A stretch of 24,560 nucleotides of DNA from DASUZB01 sp035535495. GTDB lineage: Bacteria > Actinomycetota > CALGFH01. The translations under genes and the position numbers were made by a program. Under the pieces are notes generated by a model. The model saw only the letters and a list, made by a program, of their open reading frames with translations, ran no database searches and was not told where the DNA came from. Below are positions 14,273 to 21,417 of the stretch, one piece after another. The DNA lies in assembly GCA_035535495.1 (NCBI GenBank), contig DATLQA010000179.1, positions 1 through 24,560 on the forward strand, in the 5' to 3' direction. The number at the start of each line of letters is the position of its first letter. The first letter of the stretch is position 1.

Positions 14273-15351
14273 CCCCACAGCTCCTTCAGGAAGCCGACCA
14301 GGTGCGGGTCGAACAGGTCCCGCCACGCGGTCCAGTTGTGCCCGTCGCGGCTCGGCACGAACCGAACCGGATAGCCCTGGCGGGCCAGCACCAGGCTGGT
14401 GGCGCGGTTGTTGGCCAGGTTCTCCTCCACCGTGCCGCAGGTGATCAGCACCGGGACGGGATGGCTCCAGTCGCGGTCGGCGTGGACCCGGTCCATGAAC
14501 CGGCGGATCCGCAGGAACTCCTCGAAGGGGAGGTTGTGCGGGTCGTAGCGGTGGTGGAAGAAGCTGCCCGACTGCAGGAACAGCCCGCCGAGGGTGGGCG
14601 GGTGCAGGCGGTGGAGGTGGAGCATGGCGAGCGCGCCGAGGCTCGCGCCCATGCCGACGCGCCAGCGCCGGCCCGGCGGTGACGGCGCCAGCCTGGCGAG
14701 CGACGGCAGGATCTCGCGGGCCAGCGCGTCGGCATAGGCCGGGCTGGCGGAGTAGTGGTCGCCGCGGCGCATCGGGTGCAGCAGCGCGGCCCGCAGCGGC
14801 GGCAGCGCTCCGCGGTGGGTGAACCGCTCGAGCAGCGTCACCAGGCCGGAGAACTCCGCGTATTCGATGCCGTCGTGGGCCACCAGCAGGGGCAGGCGCT
14901 GGTCGGGGCCGGTGCCGTGGGGGCTCCAGATGCGGGTGCGCTGGCGCTCGCCGAGCGAGGGCACCTCGATCTCGAGGTCCTCGACCTCCCCGGCTGGCAC
15001 CTCGGCGGGCGCCGTCCATGCGGGTGGGCGGTACTCCGGGAACTCGATCACCGACTTGTCGCCGAACGGCCCGGGGGCGTGCAGCGGGTTGGCGGGGTCG
15101 CGGATCAGCTCGGTGCGGCCGTCGCTGTGGAGCAGCTCGACCAGGTACTCCATGCGGTCGACCGGCGGCCGCGGGAAACGCAGCTCCCAGGGGTCGCCGT
15201 TGCGGCCCGGCTCCAGGCCCCAGCCGCCCCTGGGCATCGCCACCTCCTGGAACAGCCAGGCGGCGGCCAGGTCGGGCGGGGGCTGGTGCAGGCGGAAGGT
15301 GACGCCGTCGGCCGTGATCAGCGGGCCGGCGTCCGCGTCGGTGCTCTGCAT
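14269..15351 (-). CDS. enterochelin-esterase-like hydrolase with N-terminal beta domain
   Basis: A 360-residue two-domain protein. Residues ~10-105 look like the beta-sandwich that precedes the catalytic part of enterochelin esterases (FRLHQPPPDLAAAWLFQEV, WELRFPRPPVDRMEYLVEL, DPANPLHAPGPFG). Residues ~125-360 are an alpha/beta hydrolase with S237 in GMGASLGALAML (GxSxG), an acidic candidate in TCGTVEEN (305-311) and H338 in SRDGHNWTAW. The ATG at 15351 is chosen because a TATGGT -10 box ends exactly 7 nt upstream (leaderless). ATG 15363 and ATG 15435 are longer in-frame alternatives without SD; the last would start inside the AT-rich divergent promoter. No iron-uptake genes lie nearby, so siderophore hydrolysis is not indicated. 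Its stop overlaps the next esterase start. Confidence 0.85.
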   Translation of the reverse strand: MQSTDADAGPLITADGVTFRLHQPPPDLAAAWLFQEVAMPRGGWGLEPGRNGDPWELRFPRPPVDRMEYLVELLHSDGRTELIRDPANPLHAPGPFGDKSVIEFPEYRPPAWTAPAEVPAGEVEDLEIEVPSLGERQRTRIWSPHGTGPDQRLPLLVAHDGIEYAEFSGLVTLLERFTHRGALPPLRAALLHPMRRGDHYSASPAYADALAREILPSLARLAPSPPGRRWRVGMGASLGALAMLHLHRLHPPTLGGLFLQSGSFFHHRYDPHNLPFEEFLRIRRFMDRVHADRDWSHPVPVLITCGTVEENLANNRATSLVLARQGYPVRFVPSRDGHNWTAWRDLFDPHLVGFLKELWG

Positions 15352-15364
15352 GCCTTGCACCATA
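15352..15364 (-). promoter_or_regulatory. -10 box giving a leaderless start for the esterase operon
   Basis: TATGGT (15364 to 15359 on the minus strand, TANNNT) is followed by 7 nt and ATG 15351. No purine-rich SD precedes this ATG. The -35 region is GC-rich and unconvincing. Confidence 0.4.
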
Positions 15365-15431
15365 CCGGTCCCCGGCCACCCGCGCCCGAACCACGACGGC
15401 TCCTGGAGAGCCGGGCTTGACGCGCCGACGA

Positions 15432-15472
15432 ACATGTGAACAAATAGTTACGTGATCAATTAGTGCACACGT
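15432..15472. promoter_or_regulatory. AT-rich divergent promoter/operator region
   Basis: This 41-nt stretch is the most AT-rich in the surrounding several kilobases and lies between the leftward esterase operon and the rightward ArsR-SRPBCC gene. It contains the inverted repeat ACGTG-N13-CACGT (15450-15472) and a central TGATCA palindrome. ArsR-type regulators bind such sites next to their own genes, so an autoregulatory operator is likely by analogy. Exact -10 and -35 elements could not be fixed. Confidence 0.4.
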
Positions 15473-15488
15473 TGGAGCGGGAGCGGAA

Positions 15489-15563
15489 TGCATGGACCGG
15501 GAGTGCATGGACCGGGAGCGCACGGACGAGGAGCGCACGGACGAGGAACGTACCGGCAGGGAG
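15489..15563 (+). repeat. 15-bp tandem repeat, five units, within the coding N-terminus
   Basis: Two identical units TGCATGGACCGGGAG (15489-15503, 15504-15518) are followed by CGCACGGACGAGGAG (15519-15533), CGCACGGACGAGGAA (15534-15548) and the degenerate CGTACCGGCAGGGAG (15549-15563). Because 15 is a multiple of three, changes in copy number keep the frame. The units encode charged pentapeptides such as MDREC/MDRER and TDEER. Two ATGs, 15492 and 15507, lie in the first two units. Confidence 0.85.
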
Positions 15564-16352
15564 GTCGTGGACGACCGTACCGGCCCGGTGTTGCGCGCGC
15601 TCGGCGACCCGACCAGGCGCGCCATCCTCGACCTGCTGCGTGAGCGGCCCCGGACCACGGGGGAGCTGACCGAGGCGTTCCCGACCTCGCGGTTCGCGGT
15701 CATGAAGCATCTCGCTGTCCTGAAGGAGGCCGGCCTGGTGGTGGTCCGCAGCCGCGGCCGGGAGCGCTGGAACCACCTCAACGGGGTGCCGCTGCGGGAG
15801 GTGTACGAACGCTGGATGCGCCCGTACGCCGACCGCTGGGCATCGTCGCTGCTGCGGCTGAAGGAGGCCGCGGAACATGAAAGGGGGGTCGCCATGAGCG
15901 ACACCGCATCGGCCGCGCAGGCGGGACTGGCCGTCCGCACCCTGGAGGTCGAGCACGAGCTGGCGGTGGCGGCGCCGCGGGAGAAGGTGTTCGACGCGCT
16001 GACCCGCATGGGGGAGTGGTGGCCGCACCGGTTCCGCGAGGGCTCCAGCGTCCACCTGGAGCCGTCCGTCGGCGGGCGCTTCTGGGAGGAGTGGCCGGAG
16101 GGCGGGGCGCTGTACGCCACCGTGACCGACGTGCTCCGCCCCGAGCGGCTGCGCTGCGCCGGCCCGATGGGCATGGGCGGGCCGGTGAACGGCCTGTTCG
16201 CCATGGAGCTCGACGAGCGGCCCGACGGCACCCTGGTCCGCCTCTCCCACCGCGCGTTCGGCGACATCGACGAGGAGACCCAGGCGGCCTACACGCAGGG
16301 CTGGGTGGGGGTGTTCGACGCCCTCAAGGCCCATCTCGGCCTGGCCGGCTGA
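15492..16352 (+). CDS. ArsR-family HTH fused to SRPBCC (AHSA1-like) domain
   Basis: A continuous 286-residue frame joins two domains that are usually separate neighbouring genes. Residues ~30-130 are an ArsR-type winged helix (RALGDPTRRAILDLLRERP, TTGELTEAFPTSRFAVMKHL, LKEAGLVVVRSRGRERWNHL). Residues ~150-286 are SRPBCC/AHSA1-like (AVAAPREKVFDALT, GGRFWEEWPEGG, TLVRLSHRAF, TQGWVGVFDALKAHL), a fold that binds hydrophobic ligands. A linker around residue 135 holds an in-frame ATG (15894) with AAGGGGGG 5 nt upstream, so a separate SRPBCC protein may also be made. ATG 15492 has GGGAG 8 nt upstream; GTG 15567 would omit the charged repeat tail (residues 1-21). I infer a ligand-responsive repressor of its own gene, perhaps also of the divergent esterases. 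Confidence 0.85.
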   Translation: MDRECMDRERTDEERTDEERTGREVVDDRTGPVLRALGDPTRRAILDLLRERPRTTGELTEAFPTSRFAVMKHLAVLKEAGLVVVRSRGRERWNHLNGVPLREVYERWMRPYADRWASSLLRLKEAAEHERGVAMSDTASAAQAGLAVRTLEVEHELAVAAPREKVFDALTRMGEWWPHRFREGSSVHLEPSVGGRFWEEWPEGGALYATVTDVLRPERLRCAGPMGMGGPVNGLFAMELDERPDGTLVRLSHRAFGDIDEETQAAYTQGWVGVFDALKAHLGLAG

Positions 16353-16360
16353 CGGCGCCC

Positions 16361-16390
16361 CGACGACCCCGGCCGCGGCCGGGGTCGTCG
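16361..16390 (+). terminator. perfect 30-bp palindromic terminator
   Basis: CGACGACCCCGG (from 16361) and its exact complement ending at 16390 form an uninterrupted palindrome centred in GGCCGCGGCC. It begins 8 nt after the ArsR-SRPBCC stop. There is no T-tract, as is common in high-GC actinomycetes. Its symmetry means it could act in either direction. Confidence 0.75.
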
Positions 16391-16481
16391 TGCTGGCCTC
16401 GTTCCCGGCGGGAATCTGGCAACCTGGAGCGGGTAGGGCACGCCGGGGATGGACCGCCCGGCAGGAGAAGGCAGATCAACC

Positions 16482-17096
16482 ATGCTCGCGATGCTGACCG
16501 GGCTCGGCCTCTCGGCCGCCGCCGGCCTCAACGCCTACATTCCGCTGCTGCTGGTCGGGGTGGTGGCGCGCTACACCGACGTGGTCACCCTGCCGCCCGA
16601 CTTCGTCTGGATCGAGAACGAGTGGGTCATCGGCGTGGTGGCCGTGCTGCTCCTCGCCGAGGTGGTGCTCGACAAGGTGGCCGTGGTCGACCACCTCAAC
16701 GACCTGGTGCAGACCTTCGTCCGCCCGGCCGTCGGCGGCGTGATCTTCGCCGCCACCGCCGCCGCCCAGCAGGTCGACGCCTCGCCGTGGATGCGGGAGC
16801 ACCCGTGGGTGGGCTGGCTGGCCGGGGTGGTCGTGGCCGGGCTGGTCCACGCCGGCAAGGCGAGCGCCCGCCCGGTGGTCAACACCACCACGCTCGGGCT
16901 CGGCACCCCGGTGGTGAGCGCCGCCGAGGACGCGACCTCGCTGGGAATGAGCCTGATCGCGCTGTTCGCCCCGGTCCTGGTCGTGGTCGGCCTGCTGCTG
17001 ATCGTCCTCGGCATGGTTCTCGGGGTGCGCCGCCTGCGCCGCCGCCGACGGCCGGTGCCGGCCTGGCCGACGGCGCCGGGACCGGGAACGCCGTAG
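16482..17096 (+). CDS. DUF4126 membrane protein
   Basis: A 204-residue polytopic protein matching the DUF4126 family in length and opening motif (GLGLSAAAGLNAYIPLLLVG, residues 6-25). Further hydrophobic segments lie at about 45-65 (VIGVVAVLLLAEVVLDK), 83-98, 107-125 and 160-185. Conserved-looking polar positions between helices include VVDHLNDLVQTFVRP (68-82) and GKASARPVVNTTTLG (~125-139). The C-terminus is Arg/Pro-rich and probably cytoplasmic. The start is ATG 16482 with GGAGAAGG 10 nt upstream; an in-frame ATG at 16449 is less likely. The family function is unknown. It stands alone between two strong hairpins. Confidence 0.85.
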   Translation: MLAMLTGLGLSAAAGLNAYIPLLLVGVVARYTDVVTLPPDFVWIENEWVIGVVAVLLLAEVVLDKVAVVDHLNDLVQTFVRPAVGGVIFAATAAAQQVDASPWMREHPWVGWLAGVVVAGLVHAGKASARPVVNTTTLGLGTPVVSAAEDATSLGMSLIALFAPVLVVVGLLLIVLGMVLGVRRLRRRRRPVPAWPTAPGPGTP

Positions 17097-17158
17097 GCCC
17101 GTCAGCAGGCGGATACGGAGAGCGTGACGAGGAGGCGGAGTGGCCTCCCACCGCGCAG

Positions 17159-17187
17159 CCGGCCCGCCCCTCCTGGAGGCGGGCCGG
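17159..17187. terminator. bidirectional hairpin terminator between converging genes
   Basis: CCGGCCCGCC (17159-17168) pairs perfectly with GGCGGGCCGG (17178-17187) around a 9-nt loop. It sits 62 nt past the DUF4126 stop and 20 nt past the acetamidase stop on the opposite strand, so it can serve both transcripts. There is no T-tract on either side. Confidence 0.7.
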
Positions 17188-17207
17188 ATCGCTCCAGCGG
17201 GCCGGCG

Positions 17208-18221
17208 TCAGCGCCGCTCGGCGAGGTAGGCGCGGCCCAGCTCGCGGAGGCGGCGGTGGGTGCCGCCGTAGAGCTCCGCGGCGGGCAGCAGGTCCTTGCG
17301 GAGCTTGGACACGAACGTGTAGTTGGGGTCGACCACGTTGGCCACCGGTGCCTCCACCGCCTGGGTGAGCAGCTGGTAGGCGTCGAGCTGGTCGAGCCCC
17401 CACGCCTCGCCGAGCCACTGCACCAGGTCGACCTGGGAGATCCGGAAGGCGTCCTCCAACGGCCGGGCCGACCCGGTGCTCATCAGATGGGTGTCGCTCT
17501 CCAGCCGCGGCCACGGCGTCGCCGCCCCCTTGACCAGGTCCACCGCGACCACCGTGTCCATCGCCGCCTCGACCGCGACCCCGCAGCTCTCGCCCTCCCC
17601 CTGCCGACAGTGGCCGTCGCCGATGGAGAACAGCGCCCCCTCCACGTTCACGCCCAGGTAGCAGGTGGTGCCGGCGCGCATCTCCGGGGTGTCCATGTTG
17701 CCGCCGTGGGCGTCGGGCACCAGCGACGACCGCGCCTCGAACGACGCCGGCGCGACCCCGACCGTCCCGTGCATCGGGTCGAGCGGCAGGACCACGCTGA
17801 GGTCGCCACGGCGGGCCTGGAAGGTGACCGTGCGCCGCTCGCGGTCCACCTGGTAGATCCAGACCACCTCCGGCAGCGGCTCCTGCAGCAGCGCGGTCGC
17901 GTGGGTGCCGGTCAGCGCGCCGAACAGCGGCACGGTGGTGGAGGCGGCCCAGTCCCGCGACGGCTCGATCGACACGAAGTGGACCGCGAGCGTGTCGCCT
18001 GGCTCGGCGCCCTCCACGTAGAACGGGCCGGTCTGCGGGTTCACGAAGGGGAACTCGACCACCCGGGAGACGAGGTCGTCCGGGCCCCGCACCCGGCCGC
18101 CGAAGGCGTCCTCGGTCCACAGCTCGAGGACGCTGCCGGGCCGGACCCGGCGGACCGGCGCCACCCCGCCGAAGGTCCAGGCGAACTCGGCCGGCTCCGG
18201 CCGGTACGACAGCACGTCCAT
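17208..18221 (-). CDS. acetamidase/formamidase family amidohydrolase
   Basis: A complete 337-residue member of the FmdA/AmdA family, which hydrolyses short amides to ammonia and a carboxylate. Typical segments include EFPFVNPQTGPFYVEGAEPGD near 57-77, PLDPMHGTVGVAP, DAHGGNMDTPEM and the hallmark ALFSIGDGHCRQGEGESCG (about 195-213), which contains metal-binding and catalytic positions of the family. GGGAGG 5 nt before ATG 18221 fixes the start, 13 nt after the permease stop. It is the third gene of a leftward set with an aldehyde dehydrogenase and an APC permease, so the substrate is probably an amide imported or produced there. The exact substrate cannot be read from sequence. Confidence 0.92.
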   Translation of the reverse strand: MDVLSYRPEPAEFAWTFGGVAPVRRVRPGSVLELWTEDAFGGRVRGPDDLVSRVVEFPFVNPQTGPFYVEGAEPGDTLAVHFVSIEPSRDWAASTTVPLFGALTGTHATALLQEPLPEVVWIYQVDRERRTVTFQARRGDLSVVLPLDPMHGTVGVAPASFEARSSLVPDAHGGNMDTPEMRAGTTCYLGVNVEGALFSIGDGHCRQGEGESCGVAVEAAMDTVVAVDLVKGAATPWPRLESDTHLMSTGSARPLEDAFRISQVDLVQWLGEAWGLDQLDAYQLLTQAVEAPVANVVDPNYTFVSKLRKDLLPAAELYGGTHRRLRELGRAYLAERR

Positions 18222-18234
18222 GACGACCTCCCGG

Positions 18235-19713
18235 TCAGATCGGCGTGGCGGCCTCGACGGCGTCCTCCTCCACGAACACCCGGCCGGTGTCGCGCAGCCG
18301 CTCCGGCCGCCTGGCCAGCAGCAGCACCAGGATCACCACGCCGATCACGTACCAGATGCCGACCACCCGCCCGACCAGGCTGATCGGGTAGGGCAGCGCG
18401 CTCACGAACGAGAACGCCTGGATCCCGACCGCGGTCAGGAACGCCGGCACGAAGGCGGCGATGCCAAGGACCGGGACCACGCCGTGCAGCAGCCAGTTGA
18501 ACTCGCCCCGCCCCTCGCGCAGGTAGAAGACCAGGCAGGCGAGGTTCACCACCATGTAGATGGCGATGATCACCGCGGTGACGATCGTGCCGACCAGCGC
18601 GAACGCGGTCAGCGGGGTGTACTGCAGCCCGAGCCAGAGCGACACCCCGACCCCGACCACCAGCTGCGTCACCACCGCCACGTCAGGCGACCGCCAGCGC
18701 GGGTTGACGTGGGCGAGCGCCTGGGGCAGGAGGCGGATGCGGCCCATCGCGAACCAGGTGCGGGTGGCGGCATTGGCCGACGCGTTGGCGTTGGCGATCG
18801 CCGAGTTGGCCACCGCCAGGAACACCAGCACCCAGCCGACGCCCCAGGCGCCCCGGGCCAGGAAGTCCCACGGGTTGCCGTCGCCCGCCTTGGGGAACTC
18901 GGCGAACCGGTCCGGCCCGAAGGTGACCGCGGCCGCGTAGGTGGTGATGATGTAGAACACGCCGATCGCCAGGCAGGAGTAGATGACCGCCAGCCGGATG
19001 GTGCGGCGCGGGTCCTTGGCCTCCTCGGCCAGGGGCGCGGCGGCCTCGAAGCCGATGAACGCCAGGATGGTGTAGACCGAGCCGGCGATCACGCCGGACA
19101 TGCCGCCGAAGCCTTCGACGTTGGCGAACCCGGTGCCGAACACGCCCAGGTCGTTGTCCCCGCCCGCCTGGATGATCAGGGTCACCGCCAGGGCGGCGAA
19201 CACCAGGATCTCGAACAGGCCGAGCAGGGTGCCGGCGCCGGTGCTCAGCCGGACCCCGAACCAGCCGAAGACGAACACGATCAGCGCGGCCGCCACCGCC
19301 GAGATCACCCACCAGGTGTCGTAGCTCCAGCCGAACTCCTGCTGCAGCGTGCTGGCCACCAGGTTCCCGAAGATCAGGTAGAGCAGCGGGGCGACCAGCG
19401 GCTCCACGAAGGCGTAGCCCCAGCCGACCAGGAAGCCCACGGCCGGGTGCAGGCCCCGGGAGGCGTAGGTGTAGAAGCCGCCGGCGGACGGGAGCCGCCT
19501 GGCCAGCTGCCCGATCGAGACCGCCACCAGCAGGCAGCCGATCAGGGCGAAGACCACCGACAGTGGCAGCGCCCCGGCGGCGAAGTTGGCCCCGACGACG
19601 ATCGAGAAGGCCACCGCGGCGGCCGGGGCCATGTGGGTGATCGACTGGAACAGGACCTCTCTGAGGCCGACCGCCTCGCGCGCGAGGCCGGGGGACGAAC
19701 CGGTCTGTGTCAC
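18235..19713 (-). CDS. APC-superfamily amino acid/amine permease
   Basis: A 492-residue transporter with about 12 membrane helices. The first helix region FQSITHMAPAAAVAFSIVVG and the following LPSAGGFYTYASRGLHPAVGF (about 74-94) are the usual APC motifs, and GFEAAAPLAEEAKDPRRTI (about 220-238) is the conserved loop near helix 6. The C-terminal tail is charged. GTG 19713 is chosen because a perfect AAGGAGG lies 5 nt upstream. The acetamidase start is 13 nt beyond its stop, and an aldehyde dehydrogenase lies 69 nt upstream. I infer import of an amino acid, amine or amide-bearing compound that feeds the two enzymes. Confidence 0.9.
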   Translation of the reverse strand: MTQTGSSPGLAREAVGLREVLFQSITHMAPAAAVAFSIVVGANFAAGALPLSVVFALIGCLLVAVSIGQLARRLPSAGGFYTYASRGLHPAVGFLVGWGYAFVEPLVAPLLYLIFGNLVASTLQQEFGWSYDTWWVISAVAAALIVFVFGWFGVRLSTGAGTLLGLFEILVFAALAVTLIIQAGGDNDLGVFGTGFANVEGFGGMSGVIAGSVYTILAFIGFEAAAPLAEEAKDPRRTIRLAVIYSCLAIGVFYIITTYAAAVTFGPDRFAEFPKAGDGNPWDFLARGAWGVGWVLVFLAVANSAIANANASANAATRTWFAMGRIRLLPQALAHVNPRWRSPDVAVVTQLVVGVGVSLWLGLQYTPLTAFALVGTIVTAVIIAIYMVVNLACLVFYLREGRGEFNWLLHGVVPVLGIAAFVPAFLTAVGIQAFSFVSALPYPISLVGRVVGIWYVIGVVILVLLLARRPERLRDTGRVFVEEDAVEAATPI

Positions 19714-19782
19714 GCGTGCCTCCTTCGAGACCTCCCACCACCAAGACAGGCATCCGAACGGTGGACTGACGCGGGGGAAAGA

Positions 19783-21351
19783 TCAAGTTCGTCCCGGAGT
19801 GCCCAAGCGGAACCCCAGGTCGGCGGGGAGCTCGGCGGTGTCCATCTGGGCCTTCTGCAGCCGCCCCGAGTAGTCCCAGTTGACCGCCTGCCAGCGGGTG
19901 AACTGGTCGAGCACCCAGACGCCGGACTGGCGGGCGCCGTTGCCCGACCGGCGGTTGCCGCCGAAGGGGAGGTGGGCCTCGGCGCCGGAGGTGGAGTTGT
20001 TGACGCTCACCATGCCCGCGCCGATCCGCTCCAGGAAGCGGAACACGGCCTTGGGGTCGCGGGTGTAGATCGAGGCGGAGAGGCCGTAGCCGTGGCCGTC
20101 GGCCAGCTCGACCGCCTCGTCGAAGTCGCCGAACGAGGCCACGCCGACGATCGGTCCGAACGTCTCGGTGCGGTACAGCTCGTCCTTGGCGGTGACCCCG
20201 TCGACGATGGTGGGGTGGCAGTAGAGCCCGGCCTCCGGGTCGCCGACGAACCCGGACCGCGGGTTGTCCCTGGTGATCCGCCCGAGCCCGGTGGAGCCGC
20301 TGGTGCGGTGGTGGCCTTCGATCAGGCCGAGCCAGCTCTCGAACCGCTCCAGGAAGCGCTGGTGCAGCATCGGCCCGTAGAGCACGTCCTCGCGTGGGTC
20401 GCCGATCGGGGCCGCCTCGGTGGCGGCGGTGAACCGGTGCAGGAACTGGTCGTGGACCGAGGAGTGCACCACCACCGTGCCGAGCGAGGTGCAGCGCTGC
20501 CCGGCGGTGCCGAAGCCGCTGAACAGCGCCCCTTCCACTGCCAGGTCGAGCTCGGCGTCGGCCATCACCACCAGCGGGTTCTTGCCGCCCAGCTCCAGGC
20601 AGGGTGCCTGCAGGTGGCGGCCGCAGAGCGCGCCGATGCGGCGGCCGACCTCGGTCGAGCCGGTGAACCCGACCTTGTCGACCAGGCCGGCGTCCATCGC
20701 CTGCTCGAGCCCGTCGAAGGTGGCGGCGCCGTCCGCGACCACCAGGTTGAGCACGCCCGGCGGGAGGCCGGCGTGCCAGAACAGCTCGGCCAGTGCCTGC
20801 GCGGCGGCCGGGGCGTACTCGGCCGGCTTCCAGACCACCGGGTTGCCGCAGACCAGCGCGGGCACCAGGTACCAGGAGGGGACCGCCACCGGGAAGTTGC
20901 CCGCGGTGACCACCACCGCCACCCCGACCGGCACCCGGAAGGTGAACAGCTGCTTGTCGGGCATCTCGCTCGGCACCGTCTGCCCGTACAGCCGCCGGCC
21001 TTCGCCGAGGAAGAAGTTGCAGGTGTCGACGATCTCCTGGACCTCGCCGAGGGCTTCGGCGTAGGGCTTGCCGATCTCGTCGGTGACCAGCTGGGCGAGC
21101 GCCTCGGCGTTCGCCTCGACCAGGCGGCCGGCCTGCTGCACCACGCGGCCGCGGACCGGCGCGGGTGTGGCCGCCCAGGCGGCCTGGGCGGCGCGCGCCG
21201 CCCGGCACGCCTCGACCATGACCGCGGCCGGGGCCAGCTCCACCTCGCTGACCACCTCGCCGGTCCTGGCCGGGTTGGTGAGCCGCAGGCGGCGCGCTGC
21301 CGGCCCCGGCCACGCCTGCCCGCCGACGATCGAGGTCACCGTGCGCGTCAT
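19783..21351 (-). CDS. aldehyde dehydrogenase, semialdehyde-dehydrogenase-like
   Basis: A complete 522-residue NAD(P)-dependent aldehyde dehydrogenase. The cofactor region WKPAEYAP (174-181) and FTGSTEVG (229-236) is followed by the general base E253 in CLELGGKNP and the nucleophile C287 in FGTAGQRCTS. The C-terminal SGAEAHLPFGGNRRSGNG is intact. The FGTAGQRCTS form resembles ALDH7/aminoadipate-semialdehyde and piperideine-6-carboxylate dehydrogenases more than simple acetaldehyde enzymes, but this is a pattern judgement. ATG 21351 is set by GGGAGG 5 nt upstream; a much longer open frame upstream overlaps the Nudix gene and is rejected. It leads the permease-acetamidase set. The likely role is oxidation of an aldehyde released during amine or amino acid breakdown. 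Confidence 0.9.
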   Translation of the reverse strand: MTRTVTSIVGGQAWPGPAARRLRLTNPARTGEVVSEVELAPAAVMVEACRAARAAQAAWAATPAPVRGRVVQQAGRLVEANAEALAQLVTDEIGKPYAEALGEVQEIVDTCNFFLGEGRRLYGQTVPSEMPDKQLFTFRVPVGVAVVVTAGNFPVAVPSWYLVPALVCGNPVVWKPAEYAPAAAQALAELFWHAGLPPGVLNLVVADGAATFDGLEQAMDAGLVDKVGFTGSTEVGRRIGALCGRHLQAPCLELGGKNPLVVMADAELDLAVEGALFSGFGTAGQRCTSLGTVVVHSSVHDQFLHRFTAATEAAPIGDPREDVLYGPMLHQRFLERFESWLGLIEGHHRTSGSTGLGRITRDNPRSGFVGDPEAGLYCHPTIVDGVTAKDELYRTETFGPIVGVASFGDFDEAVELADGHGYGLSASIYTRDPKAVFRFLERIGAGMVSVNNSTSGAEAHLPFGGNRRSGNGARQSGVWVLDQFTRWQAVNWDYSGRLQKAQMDTAELPADLGFRLGTPGRT

Positions 21352-21381
21352 CACTGCCTCCCGCTGCGCCGCCGTCGGCAC

Positions 21382-21387
21382 TAGGCT
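21382..21387 (+). promoter_or_regulatory. -10 box for the Nudix gene
   Basis: TAGGCT (TANNNT) lies about 30 nt before the Nudix ATG, in the 66-nt divergent gap to the aldehyde dehydrogenase gene. It leaves a short leader carrying the AGGGGG SD. No clear -35 was found. Confidence 0.35.
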
Positions 21388-21417
21388 AGCGCCTGACCAG
21401 CCGACCAGGGGGTGCCC

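Noticed and set aside
14269..15435. Siderophore (enterobactin) hydrolysis as the role of the larger esterase
   Set aside because: Fold and motifs match enterochelin-esterase-like enzymes, but no siderophore transport or synthesis genes are in the window; the ligase cluster is the more relevant context.
14273..16267. Upstream extension of the 911-codon minus-strand frame that includes the smaller esterase
   Set aside because: Above 14272 it runs out of phase through the larger esterase and antisense to the ArsR-SRPBCC gene. The SD and ATGA overlap at 14272 mark the true start.
18220..21384. 1054-codon open frame on the plus strand
   Set aside because: It is the antisense shadow of the aldehyde dehydrogenase, permease and part of the acetamidase; high GC keeps stops rare. 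Its sequence is low-complexity and His/Asp/Gly/Arg-rich with no domain.
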